Shown: in pieces, positions 26,243-33,486 of the stretch | Layout of the letters: each line of letters begins with the position of its first letter | How positions within the stretch are numbered: position 1 is the first letter of the stretch | Notes under the pieces: generated by a model | Seen by the model: only the letters and a program-made list of their open reading frames with translations | Told to the model about the DNA's origin: nothing | Database searches by the model: none | NCBI RefSeq assembly: GCF_041438805.1 | Contig: NZ_CP109190.1 | Location: 3,906,001-3,970,000 of the forward strand | DNA: 64,000 nucleotides | DNA from: Streptomyces sp. NBC_01707 | GTDB taxonomy: Bacteria > Actinomycetota > Actinomycetes > Streptomycetales > Streptomycetaceae | Direction: 5' to 3' | Translations under genes and position numbers: made by a program

Positions 26243-27418
26243 ATGCATCCGATGTTGAAGCCCGCACTGCGCCGCGCCTGGCGCGACAGGGACACCGTGC
26301 AATTCGGGGTGACACGCGCTCACGCGGTGAAGCTCGGCCCGGTGGATATCGCCACCGGAAGTTTCCTGGAACTGCTCGACGGAACGCGCGGCCTCCCGCT
26401 GCTGCGCGAAGAGGCACGGAAGCTGGATCTGGCGGACCATCAAGTGGACACACTGGTGCGGCGCTTGGCGAGCGCGGGACTGATCGACGATGTACGGGCC
26501 GGCGGCCCGGAAGCCGCAGCATTACGGAACAGGGCCGACGTCCTGGAACGGCAGCGCCCCGACCTCGCGTCACTCTCGGTCATCCACCCCGAACCGGGCG
26601 GCGGGATGCGCAGACTCGCAGCCCGCCGTGCGATGCGGGTCCAGGTGAGAGGCGCCGGCCGGGTCGGTGCGGCGATCGCCGCGGTGCTGTCCGGGTCCGG
26701 AGTGGGCCGGGTCGAGGTCCTGGACGGCGGGGTCACCGAACCCTCGGACATCGCGCCGTGCGGGCTTCCGGCAGGGGCTGTCGGAGAGCGCAGGGACACC
26801 GCGGCCCGGCAGTTGGTCCGTCGCTCGGCCGTCGGCTCCACCCCGCGGTCGACGGGGACGGCAGACGCCGCGGCGGGTGACACGTCAGCGGGTGGCCCGT
26901 CTGCGAGTGGTGGTCCTGGGCTGTCGTTGGTCGTGGTCGCCCCTCGGGACGGTCTTGCGGTGTACGCCCCCGACCCCCGGGCCGCCGAACCGTGGATCGC
27001 GTCGGGCATTCCACATCTCTATGCCGGGGTGATCGAGGCCACCGGTGTGGTCGGCCCCTTGGTCCTGCCCGGCGGTACGGCCTGCGCGGGATGCCTGGCG
27101 CTGACCCGCACGGACCGGGATCCGCAGTGGCCGAGGATGCTGGCGCAGTGGCGGTCCGGGCGACGCCATGCGGTGCAGGCGTGCGACCTGGGGCTCGCGA
27201 CAGCGGTGGCCGGTCTCGCCGCGGCCCATGCGCTGGCCTTTCTGGACGGCGAACTGCCTGCCAGCACAGGGGCCAGGTGGGAGGCTGCTCTGCCGCTGTT
27301 GGACTGGCGGTCGGAGCAGGTCGGGGCGCACCTCGACTGTTCCTGCGGGGCGGGTGGGCACACTGTGGGGGAGCGCACCTCTGGGCTCGGCACGACGCAG
27401 GACACAATGGCCGGGTAA
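26243..27418 (+). CDS. ThiF/E1-like protein with PqqD/RRE-like N-terminus
   Basis: A 391-aa protein. Residues about 15-85 (VKLGPVDIATGSFLELLDGT, then a winged-helix-like stretch) resemble the PqqD-type RiPP-recognition fold. A Rossmann segment follows (VQVRGAGRVGAAIAAVLSGS, then VEVLDGGVTEPSDI), as in ThiF/E1-like partners of azole-forming enzymes. The C-terminal half carries CAGC near residue 280 and CSCGAGG near 375, a plausible zinc site. A low-complexity Thr/Ala/Gly insert sits near residues 195-225. No YcaO or precursor peptide gene is adjacent. ATG 26243 has GGGGAAA 3-4 nt upstream. It is followed by the ABC1 kinase after 41 nt. The adenylation function is uncertain. Confidence 0.78.
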   Translation: MHPMLKPALRRAWRDRDTVQFGVTRAHAVKLGPVDIATGSFLELLDGTRGLPLLREEARKLDLADHQVDTLVRRLASAGLIDDVRAGGPEAAALRNRADVLERQRPDLASLSVIHPEPGGGMRRLAARRAMRVQVRGAGRVGAAIAAVLSGSGVGRVEVLDGGVTEPSDIAPCGLPAGAVGERRDTAARQLVRRSAVGSTPRSTGTADAAAGDTSAGGPSASGGPGLSLVVVAPRDGLAVYAPDPRAAEPWIASGIPHLYAGVIEATGVVGPLVLPGGTACAGCLALTRTDRDPQWPRMLAQWRSGRRHAVQACDLGLATAVAGLAAAHALAFLDGELPASTGARWEAALPLLDWRSEQVGAHLDCSCGAGGHTVGERTSGLGTTQDTMAG

Positions 27419-27459
27419 CCGCCGCACGCGGCGCGGCAGTCTGGGATTTGGAGGGGCGT

Positions 27460-28896
27460 ATGTCTGATCTACCCCGGAAAGCGGTCACCCGTACCGCCAA
27501 GTTGGCCGCGCTGCCACTCGGCTTTGCCGGCCGGGCCACGTGGGGTCTGGGCAAGCGGATCGGCGGCAGGTCCGCGGAGATAGTGGCCCGTGAGCTCCAG
27601 CAAAGGACGGCGGACCAGCTGTTCAAGACCCTGGGGGAGCTGAAGGGGGGTGCCATGAAACTCGGTCAGGCCCTCTCCGTCTTCGAGTCGGCGCTCCCCG
27701 AGGAGGTTGCCGGGCCGTACCGGGCGGCGCTCACCAAACTGCAGGAAGCCGCGCCCCCCATGCCGACGCGCACCGTCCACGCGGTACTGGAGGAGCGGCT
27801 CGGCGAGGACTGGCGGGAGCTGTTTCTCGAATTCGAGGACAAGCCGTCGGCCGCCGCCTCGATCGGGCAGGTGCACCAGGCGGTCTGGCACGACGGCCGC
27901 GAGGTCGCGGTGAAGGTGCAGTACCCGGGCGCCGGGGAGGCCCTTCTCTCGGATCTCACCCAACTCAGTCGCTTCGCCCGGCTACTCGGCCCGCTGATTC
28001 CCGGGATGGACATCAAGCCGCTCATCGCCGAGCTCCGCGACCGTGTGTCGGAGGAGCTGGACTACGAACTGGAGGCACGCTCCCAGCGCGAGCACGCCGA
28101 GGAGTTCGCGGACGATCCCGATGTGGTGATCCCCGATGTGGTGCACCAGTCGGACCAGGTGCTGGTGACGGAGTGGATCGACGGTGTACCGCTCTCCGAG
28201 GTGATCACGGACGGCACGCAGGAGCAGCGGGACCGAGCGGGCCAGTTGCTGGCCCGCTTCCTGTTCTCGGGTCCGGCGCGCACGGGTCTGCTGCACGCGG
28301 ACCCGCATCCGGGCAACTTCCGGCTGCTGCCTGCGGACACGAAGGAAGGCGGGGCCGGACAGTGGCGGCTCGGGGTGCTGGACTTCGGCACGGTGGACCG
28401 GTTGCCGGGCGGTCTGCCGCAGCCCATCGGGGACTCGTTGCGACTCACCCTGGCGGGTGACGCGGAAGCGGTGTACGAGCTGCTGCGCGAGGAAGGCTTC
28501 GTCAAGGAGTCGATCGACCTCGACCCGAATGCGGTACTCGACTATCTGCTGCCGATCATCGAGCCGGCGCAGGTGGAGGAGTTCACCTTCACCCGGAGCT
28601 GGATGCGCAATCAGGCGGCTCGGATAGCGGATCTCCGCTCCCCCGCCCATCAGCTGGGCAAGCAGCTGAACCTGCCGCCCGCCTATCTGCTCATACACCG
28701 GGTGACGCTGAGCACGATCGGGGTGCTGTGCCAACTGGGTGCGACGGTGCGGCTGAGGGACGAACTGGAGTCCTGGGTCCCTGGGTTCCTGCCGATCGAG
28801 GACCTGCCCGTCGAGGACCTGCCCGTCGAGGACCTGTCGATCGCGGACCTGCCGGAGCAGGAGCAGCGGGTGGGCGACGCGGCAGCCGAGGCGTAG
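27460..28896 (+). CDS. ABC1/UbiB-family atypical kinase
   Basis: A 478-aa ABC1/AarF/UbiB protein. Family landmarks: the KxGQ motif in GGAMKLGQALS (about residues 64-74), the alanine-rich loop AAASIGQVHQ replacing the usual P-loop, VAVKVQYPG with the ATP lysine, SEELDYELEA, the catalytic HADPHPGNF (about 284-292) and the metal-binding LDFGTVDR. These kinases/ATPases act in lipid or quinone metabolism. The C-terminus has four pentapeptide repeats of the form I/V-E-D-L-P. GGAGGGG lies 4 nt before ATG 27460. The mycobacterial homologue Rv3197 also sits next to whiB7. Substrate unknown. Confidence 0.92.
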   Translation: MSDLPRKAVTRTAKLAALPLGFAGRATWGLGKRIGGRSAEIVARELQQRTADQLFKTLGELKGGAMKLGQALSVFESALPEEVAGPYRAALTKLQEAAPPMPTRTVHAVLEERLGEDWRELFLEFEDKPSAAASIGQVHQAVWHDGREVAVKVQYPGAGEALLSDLTQLSRFARLLGPLIPGMDIKPLIAELRDRVSEELDYELEARSQREHAEEFADDPDVVIPDVVHQSDQVLVTEWIDGVPLSEVITDGTQEQRDRAGQLLARFLFSGPARTGLLHADPHPGNFRLLPADTKEGGAGQWRLGVLDFGTVDRLPGGLPQPIGDSLRLTLAGDAEAVYELLREEGFVKESIDLDPNAVLDYLLPIIEPAQVEEFTFTRSWMRNQAARIADLRSPAHQLGKQLNLPPAYLLIHRVTLSTIGVLCQLGATVRLRDELESWVPGFLPIEDLPVEDLPVEDLSIADLPEQEQRVGDAAAEA

Positions 28897-28917
28897 GCCC
28901 CGGGACCGGACGGGGCC
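28896..28917. terminator. Hairpin between ABC1 kinase and zinc-ribbon gene
   Basis: GGCCCCG / CGGGGCC, 7-bp stem with an 8-nt loop, in the 27-nt gap between convergent genes. Confidence 0.5.
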
Positions 28918-28923
28918 GGCCTG

Positions 28924-29127
28924 TCACCACCAGGGCGAGTCGAGGCGGCCTTCGATCGCCCTGATATGGCTGCGGGCGCAGTTGTCGCAGAAATACTGGC
29001 GTCTGCCGTTCTCCACGGAACAGACCCAGGTCGGCGGCGCGTACTCGCTGTCGGCGGCGGTGTCGCACCGGGCGCACACCACGACACGGCCGCCCGGTTG
29101 TGCGGGGTGATGAGTCTCCTCGTTCAC
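28924..29127 (-). CDS. Small zinc-ribbon protein, 67 aa
   Basis: A short protein with two cysteine knuckles, CARC (residues 18-21) and CDNC (residues 47-50), plus C36, followed by a basic SHIRAIEGRLDSPWW end. The spacing suggests one bound zinc and possible nucleic-acid or protein binding. GTG 29127 is the only plausible start; its ribosome binding site is weak. It is convergent with the ABC1 kinase and downstream of a terminator, so it probably has its own promoter just upstream. I do not recognise a named family beyond small actinobacterial zinc-ribbon proteins. Confidence 0.75.
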   Translation of the reverse strand: MNEETHHPAQPGGRVVVCARCDTAADSEYAPPTWVCSVENGRRQYFCDNCARSHIRAIEGRLDSPWW

Positions 29128-29179
29128 CTCGTGACGATAACTCCGTCCCCGTCGCGCGGCACGTCACCACACAGCACGA

Positions 29180-29213
29180 CCGCGGGGCCGGTCCGTCCGG
29201 ACCGGCCCCGCGG
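29180..29213 (-). terminator. Strong hairpin downstream of the small basic-protein gene
   Basis: A 16-bp perfect stem (CCGCGGGGCCGGTCCG) with a TC centre, about 80 nt past the stop at 29294. It should separate wblC/small-protein transcripts from the zinc-ribbon gene. Confidence 0.8.
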
Positions 29214-29293
29214 AAGGGGTACTGACAAAAGGTGCTGATCGCTGCCGGGCAGAGCGGCTGTCCGGCTGCGGGTGAAGCGGTTTTTCGGCCTGA

Positions 29294-29464
29294 CTAGTGC
29301 ATGACCGCCATGGCCAGCGCGCGGCGGGCACGCATCGAAGCGCGCTCCGCCCGGCGCTGCATCCGCCGGGCGGAGACCAGGCGCACGGCCTGGCGCTCCG
29401 CATCGGCCTCCCTCAGGCGGTCGTGCATATGCGCACGAGCCAGAGCTTCTGGGATGAGTTGCAT
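29294..29464 (-). CDS. Small basic alpha-helical protein, 56 aa
   Basis: A short gene whose product is Arg/Ala-rich and strongly helical (MQLIPEALARAHMHDRLREA start, RRMQRRAERASMRARRALAM near the end), suggesting nucleic-acid or membrane-surface binding. ATG 29464 has an AGGA 8 nt upstream. The frame stays open further upstream, with an ATG at about 29617, so a longer form of about 107 aa cannot be excluded. It lies 185 nt after wblC on the same strand, with only a weak 6-bp hairpin between, so it may be co-transcribed with wblC. Function unknown. Confidence 0.7.
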   Translation of the reverse strand: MQLIPEALARAHMHDRLREADAERQAVRLVSARRMQRRAERASMRARRALAMAVMH

Positions 29465-29649
29465 TTCGCGGGTCCTGTTCTGACGCGAGTCGTTCGCGCC
29501 GATGCTTGTGACGTTCGGTGTTGCGGAGCCGACGGGCTCATTCGTGGGGACGGACATTGGTGCCTGATTTCGGGGATCGTGGGTTCGGGGACGGTCGATG
29601 GTTCCGATGCGCTTCATGGGTTTGGGGGCCGTGACCCCCAGTCCGGCGA

Positions 29650-30018
29650 TCACGCCGCGACCGGGTTCTTGCGCGGACGGCCACGCGGCCGCTTGCGAGC
29701 GACGACGACGCCCTGGATGAAGAGCTCGCCACCCCAGACACCCCACGGCTCGCGGCGCTCCTTGGCGCCGGCGAGGCAGGCCTCGACGAGCGGGCAGGTG
29801 CGGCAGAGGGACTTGGCGTACTCGACATCGGCCGGCGACTCGGCGAAGAAGACCTCCGGGTCGTAGGAACGGCAGGGGACGGGCACGCCGAGGTTCTCGA
29901 TGGCGTCGTCGAGCGCGGTGAGCGCAGTGAGGGGGATCAAGGTGGAGTCCTCCGTGAGGCCGGGCGGGGGGATCGTTTCGGAAGGCGGTACGGACGGGGC
30001 GTGCGCTTCGAGTTGCAC
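29650..30018 (-). CDS. wblC: WhiB7/WblC redox-responsive transcription factor
   Basis: A 122-aa WhiB-family iron-sulfur protein that activates intrinsic antibiotic-resistance genes together with the principal sigma factor. Cluster ligands are C49, C72, C75 and C81. GVWGG (residues 93-97) contacts sigma, and the C-terminal AT-hook RGRPRK (112-117) is specific to WhiB7 among Wbl proteins. GTG 30018 has GAGGA 10 nt upstream. It is preceded by a leader of about 600 nt with a promoter bearing an AT-rich element, a leader ORF and an intrinsic terminator. The order uvrD2-whiB7 is conserved in mycobacteria. Induction by ribosome-stalling drugs is expected from family knowledge. Confidence 0.95.
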   Translation of the reverse strand: MQLEAHAPSVPPSETIPPPGLTEDSTLIPLTALTALDDAIENLGVPVPCRSYDPEVFFAESPADVEYAKSLCRTCPLVEACLAGAKERREPWGVWGGELFIQGVVVARKRPRGRPRKNPVAA

Positions 30019-30123
30019 GGTGGTGGTGTCCTCGTCTGGTCGTTCCGGCCGGTCGGCCGGGTGGCTGCTGGTACCGGGTGCTGCTTGTCCCGAGGCCCCT
30101 TCTCGCTGTGTCGTCCGTTTGGA

Positions 30124-30167
30124 CAAAACAAAAGGGCCGCGGATCCCGAGTGGGGTTCCGCGGCCCT
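30124..30167 (-). terminator. Intrinsic terminator (attenuator) in the wblC leader
   Basis: On the minus strand, AGGGCCGCGGA and its complement form an 11-bp stem (30133-30143 with 30157-30167), with further CCC/GGG pairing in the loop. It is followed directly by TTTTGTTTTG, one of the few true U-tracts in this window. It lies about 105 nt before the wblC start and just after the leader ORF stop, so it should abort wblC transcription unless the fold is changed. Leader/uORF-based attenuation has been described for whiB7/wblC. Confidence 0.85.
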
Positions 30168-30177
30168 GAAGGCGCCG

Positions 30178-30196
30178 GCCTGATGGTCCATCAGGC
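30178..30196 (-). promoter_or_regulatory. Hairpin spanning the leader-ORF stop codon
   Basis: Palindrome CCTGATGG-T-CCATCAGG (30179-30195), plus one more G:C pair outside. It contains the stop codon of the leader ORF (30191-30193) and lies 11 nt before the attenuator stem. A ribosome terminating or stalled here would occupy it, so it is a candidate switch element. Confidence 0.55.
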
Positions 30197-30517
30197 TGGA
30201 TCACTCCAGGGTTCAGGCCCACGGAAGGCCCACATCTTGTGGTGGTGCGTCGTCTGCTGCTCGGCTCCGGCACCGACTGCCGCAAAGGCATAGGCCGCCT
30301 TGGCCTGTCCCTTCGCTACTGCTGCCGTCGGTGCCTGGGTCGGTCGCTCATTGCGCTCCCGCACGGGGAGGCTCGCCAGGGACAGCGGGCCGGCGGCGGA
30401 AATGCCGGACAGACCGGTGCCACGCAGCGAAGATTCCGAAGAGCAGGCGAGGCCGAGCGAGCAGGCGGAGACGACCGACGGATCGGTCATTTTGTTGGTC
30501 TCGATGATGCTGATCAC
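30191..30517 (-). CDS. Leader ORF of wblC, 108 codons
   Basis: An ORF entirely inside the wblC leader. GTG 30517 has a strong AGGAGG 8 nt upstream, and the first 60 codons have Streptomyces-like third-position G/C. The product starts MISIIETNKMTDPSVVSACS when translated from GTG as Met, continues Ser/Gly/Cys-rich, turns Ala-rich, and ends TTHHHKMWAFRGPEPWSDPA. No known domain. Its stop lies in a hairpin just before the intrinsic terminator, the layout expected of a regulatory leader peptide. An alternative is a 14-codon ORF starting at the internal ATG (MWAFRGPEPWSDPA), which lacks a good ribosome binding site. Confidence 0.6.
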   Translation of the reverse strand: MISIIETNKMTDPSVVSACSLGLACSSESSLRGTGLSGISAAGPLSLASLPVRERNERPTQAPTAAVAKGQAKAAYAFAAVGAGAEQQTTHHHKMWAFRGPEPWSDPA

Positions 30518-30630
30518 GACAATCGCCTCCTCTCGGCGTCTCGGGGGGACCGGTCTCGCCGGTCCTGCGTATTCGGATAAGTACAGCACGGGGTGAGGGC
30601 TTCAGAGAAGTCGCTGTTCCCGTGGTTAAG

Positions 30631-30670
30631 AACCTATGGTGATGACTGGGGCAGGCGCAAACTATTTTTT
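30631..30670 (-). promoter_or_regulatory. wblC promoter with AT-rich WhiB7 element
   Basis: On the minus strand, AAAAAATAGT lies immediately upstream of TTGCGC (-35, 30655-30660). After 18 nt comes TAGGTT (-10, 30631-30636). An AT-rich stretch just upstream of a weak -35 is the known signature of WhiB7-dependent promoters, bound by the AT-hook. It starts about 14 nt after the uvrD2 stop codon. Predicted start near 30624 gives a leader of roughly 600 nt. Autoregulation is inferred. Confidence 0.75.
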
Positions 30671-30683
30671 CGACGAGTTTTTC

Positions 30684-32885
30684 TCACACCTCCTCGTCAG
30701 CTCCTCCGAGCCCGTCGTCTGGGTCCTGACCTGCACATATGGCCAGCACCGCGGCACCGAACCGGTCCAACTTCCGGACACCGACCCCGGGGATTCTGGC
30801 CAGTTCACCGTCGCCGGCCGGGACCGACTCCGCGATCGCCATCAGCGTCTTGTCGGTGAACACGCAGTAGGCCGGCTGGCCGATCTCCTTGGCTTGTTCC
30901 GCACGCCAGTCGCGCAGTCGCTCGTACAGCCCCTCGTCCATGTCGGAGGGGCAGTCCTCACAGCGCATCAGTTTCATCTCACCCGCGTCGGTGAGGGTCT
31001 TGCCGCAGACCCGGCACAGGGCAGGGCCACGGCGCCTGCGCTTGGCCACCGCCGGCCGCTCGATGCCTCCCCCGCCGATGCCTCCGGTGCCGGCCGCGCC
31101 GCGGCCGCCGAGCGCCGCCGAGCCGGGGCGCAGCCCGTTGAGGAAGCGGCTCGGGCGCCGTCCGCCGCGGCTGCCGGGCGACCGGGACAGCGACCAGGAC
31201 AACGAGAGATGGAAGCGTGCCCGAGTCACGCCGACGTACAGCAGTCGGCGCTCCTCCTCGATCTGCTCGTCGGTCTTGGCGTACGTGATCGGCATCATGC
31301 CCTCGGTCAGCCCGACCAGGAACACGGCGTCCCACTCCAGGCCCTTCGCCGAGTGCAGTGACGCCAGCGTGACTCCCTGGACGGTGGGGGCGTGCTGGGC
31401 GGCCGCCCGCTCGTCCAGCTCCGCCACCAGGTCGGAGAGCGTCGCCCCCGGCTTGGCCTGTTCGAAGTCCTCGGCCAGCCGGACCAGGGCGGCCAGGGAC
31501 TCCCAACGGTCGCGCACCGCCCCGGAGCCGGCGGGCGGCTCAGTGGTCCAGCCCTTGGTGGAGAGGACCGCCCGCACCTGCGAGGGCAGCCCCTCCGCGT
31601 CGTCGAGCAACGAGTCGTTACCCCCGGCGCGGGCGGCGCCGCGCAGGGCGACGCCCGCCTCCCGTACCTCCGCGCGCTCGAAGAAGCGCTCCGCTCCCCT
31701 CAGCTGGTACGGCACGCCCGCGTCGGACAGGGCCTGCTCGTAGACCTCGGACTGGGAGTTGACCCGGTAGAGCACGGCGATCTCACCGGCCGGGACGCCC
31801 GCGGCGATCAGATCGCGGATCCGGCGCGCGGTGCCCTCGGCCTCGGCGGGCTCGTCCGCGTACTCCGTATAGGCCGGCTCCGGCCCCGGCTCGCGCTGCG
31901 AGACCAGTTCGAGCCGGTGCTCCGCGGCGCGGCCGCGGGCCTGGCCGAGCACGCCGTTGGCGAGATGGACGACCTGGGGCGTGGAGCGGTAGTCCCGAAC
32001 CAGCTTGACCACGGTCGCGTTCGGGTGGCGGGAGCGGAAGTTCAGCAGGTGGTCGGGGGTGGCCCCGGTGAACGAGTAGATCGTCTGGCCGGCGTCCCCG
32101 ACGACGCACAGGTTGTCCCGGTCGCCGAGCCAGAGGTCGAGGAGTCGCTGCTGGAGCGGGCTGACGTCCTGGTACTCGTCGACCACGAAGTGCTGGTACT
32201 GGCGACGGACATGGTCCGCGATGTCATGGCGGTCCTGAAGGATCGCCACGGTGAGGAGCAGCACATCCTCGAAGTCGATCACCGAGCGGTCGCGCTTCAG
32301 CTGCTCGTACATCGCGTAGATCTGGGAGATCTCGGCCGGATCGCGCGGGGCGTCCCGCTGGGTCTTGGCGACCACGGCCGGGTAGTCGGCGGGCACGGTC
32401 TGGGTGACCTTCGCCCACTCGATCTCGCTGGTGACGTCCCGCAGCTCGTTGCGGTCGAGCCGGATGCGGCAGCGGGCGGCGGCTTCGGCGACCAGCTGGA
32501 CCTTGCGCTCCACCAGCCGCGGCAGATCACCGCCGACCGCCTTCGGCCAGAAGTACTGGAGCTGACGCAGGGCGGCGGAGTGGAACGTCCGCGCCTGCAC
32601 CCCGGCCGCGCCGAGCTGGCGCAGCCTGCCCCGCATCTCGCCCGCTGCCCGGTTGGTGAACGTGACAGCCAGCACACTCGTCGGCTGAAGTATCCCGGCA
32701 CGCACCCCGTACGCGATGCGGTGCGTGATCGCGCGCGTCTTGCCCGTACCGGCTCCGGCCAGCACGCACACCGGGCCGTGCAGGGCCAGGGCGACCTCGC
32801 GCTGCTCGGGGTCCAGCCCGTCGAGCACGGCGTCCGCCGACTCGGGGACCCGGGGGAAGAGAGAGGAATGCGTTGCTGATGTCAC
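30684..32885 (-). CDS. uvrD2: UvrD2-type superfamily-1 DNA helicase
   Basis: A 733-aa 3'-5' helicase. Walker A is GAGTGKT (about residues 45-51), and motif II/III lies around VVDEYQDVSPLQQRLL. Motif VI-type RLLYVGVTRARFHLSLS is followed by the tetracysteine linker CRVC...CEDC (about 630-655). A C-terminal HRDC domain (YERLRDWRAEQAKEIGQPAY, then RIPGVGVRKLDRFG) completes the UvrD2 architecture known from mycobacteria. GTG 32885 is preferred because the family starts close before the Walker region; it has no Shine-Dalgarno, and CAGCAT lies 6 nt upstream. It precedes wblC on the same strand. Role in DNA repair inferred from family. Confidence 0.93.
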   Translation of the reverse strand: MTSATHSSLFPRVPESADAVLDGLDPEQREVALALHGPVCVLAGAGTGKTRAITHRIAYGVRAGILQPTSVLAVTFTNRAAGEMRGRLRQLGAAGVQARTFHSAALRQLQYFWPKAVGGDLPRLVERKVQLVAEAAARCRIRLDRNELRDVTSEIEWAKVTQTVPADYPAVVAKTQRDAPRDPAEISQIYAMYEQLKRDRSVIDFEDVLLLTVAILQDRHDIADHVRRQYQHFVVDEYQDVSPLQQRLLDLWLGDRDNLCVVGDAGQTIYSFTGATPDHLLNFRSRHPNATVVKLVRDYRSTPQVVHLANGVLGQARGRAAEHRLELVSQREPGPEPAYTEYADEPAEAEGTARRIRDLIAAGVPAGEIAVLYRVNSQSEVYEQALSDAGVPYQLRGAERFFERAEVREAGVALRGAARAGGNDSLLDDAEGLPSQVRAVLSTKGWTTEPPAGSGAVRDRWESLAALVRLAEDFEQAKPGATLSDLVAELDERAAAQHAPTVQGVTLASLHSAKGLEWDAVFLVGLTEGMMPITYAKTDEQIEEERRLLYVGVTRARFHLSLSWSLSRSPGSRGGRRPSRFLNGLRPGSAALGGRGAAGTGGIGGGGIERPAVAKRRRRGPALCRVCGKTLTDAGEMKLMRCEDCPSDMDEGLYERLRDWRAEQAKEIGQPAYCVFTDKTLMAIAESVPAGDGELARIPGVGVRKLDRFGAAVLAICAGQDPDDGLGGADEEV

Positions 32886-32973
32886 CCCGCCATGCTGCCA
32901 GGTCGGGAGAGGCGGACGCGGAAGTTGTCCACAGGGGAGCGACATCCGTCGTACTAATGCGGGGGCGCCTGCG

Positions 32974-32999
32974 GGAATGGCGGCCAGGTCACGTACGTT
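32974..32999 (+). promoter_or_regulatory. SigR-type promoter of the mycoredoxin gene
   Basis: GGAAT (32974-32978), 18 nt, GTT (32997-32999): an exact match to the Streptomyces SigR thiol-stress consensus. It lies about 90 nt upstream of the mycoredoxin start in the uvrD2-mrx gap. SigR control of thiol-redox genes is well established; use here is inferred. Confidence 0.7.
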
Positions 33000-33089
33000 C
33001 CACTCCCTGCGGGGGGCACCTTTCCAGCTTTTCCGCTAGACGCGGCAACGCAACGTGACGAGACGAACGAGACAGAGGAGCGGGAAAAC

Positions 33090-33332
33090 ATGCCGGGCAC
33101 TGTGACGATGTACAGCACCACGTGGTGCGGTTACTGCCGTCGGCTCAAGGGCCAGATGGACCGCGAGGGCATCACGTACAACGAGATCAACATCGAGCAG
33201 GACCCGGAGTCCGCGGCCTTCGTCGAGAAGGCCAACGGGGGCAACCAGACCGTTCCGACCGTGCTCTTCTCGGACGGTTCGACGCTGACGAACCCCTCGC
33301 TGGCCCAGGTGAAGCAGAAGATCGGCGTCTGA
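33090..33332 (+). CDS. mrx1: Mycoredoxin (glutaredoxin-like)
   Basis: An 80-aa glutaredoxin-fold protein that reduces mycothiol mixed disulfides. The active site CGYC is at residues 13-16 (TTWCGYCRRLKG), the cis-proline is in QTVPTVLF, and the C-terminal helix ends LAQVKQKIGV. ATG 33090 has GAGGAG about 9 nt upstream. A SigR-type promoter at 32974 fits oxidative thiol-stress control. It is divergent from uvrD2, as in mycobacteria (Rv3198A/Rv3198c). The CGYC dithiol centre and the mycothiol-producing host make mycoredoxin the best call. Confidence 0.93.
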   Translation: MPGTVTMYSTTWCGYCRRLKGQMDREGITYNEINIEQDPESAAFVEKANGGNQTVPTVLFSDGSTLTNPSLAQVKQKIGV

Positions 33333-33416
33333 GTCACGCGAGCTTGCGCTCCTTTCGCCGACGCGAGTGGTCAGGGCGACGAGCCCGCACGAAGAGCCGG
33401 CGCCAGGCGCCTACGT

Positions 33417-33461
33417 GAACGCCCGCTGCCTTCCGGTTGTCCCGGAGGACGGCGGGCGTTC
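33417..33461. terminator. Hairpin between mycoredoxin and folD remnant
   Basis: GAACGCCCGC (33417-33426) pairs with GCGGGCGTTC (33452-33461), with additional TTCCGG/CCGGAG pairing inside. It lies between the plus-strand mrx1 and the minus-strand folD remnant. Confidence 0.6.
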
Positions 33462-33486
33462 GCGTACCCGGAAGCCGGGCTTCGGG

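Noticed and set aside
29937..30191. An 84-codon ORF starting at the leader-ORF stop and overlapping the wblC start
   Set aside because: It runs through the intrinsic terminator stem, is Pro/Arg-rich with no ribosome binding site, and overlaps wblC out of frame.
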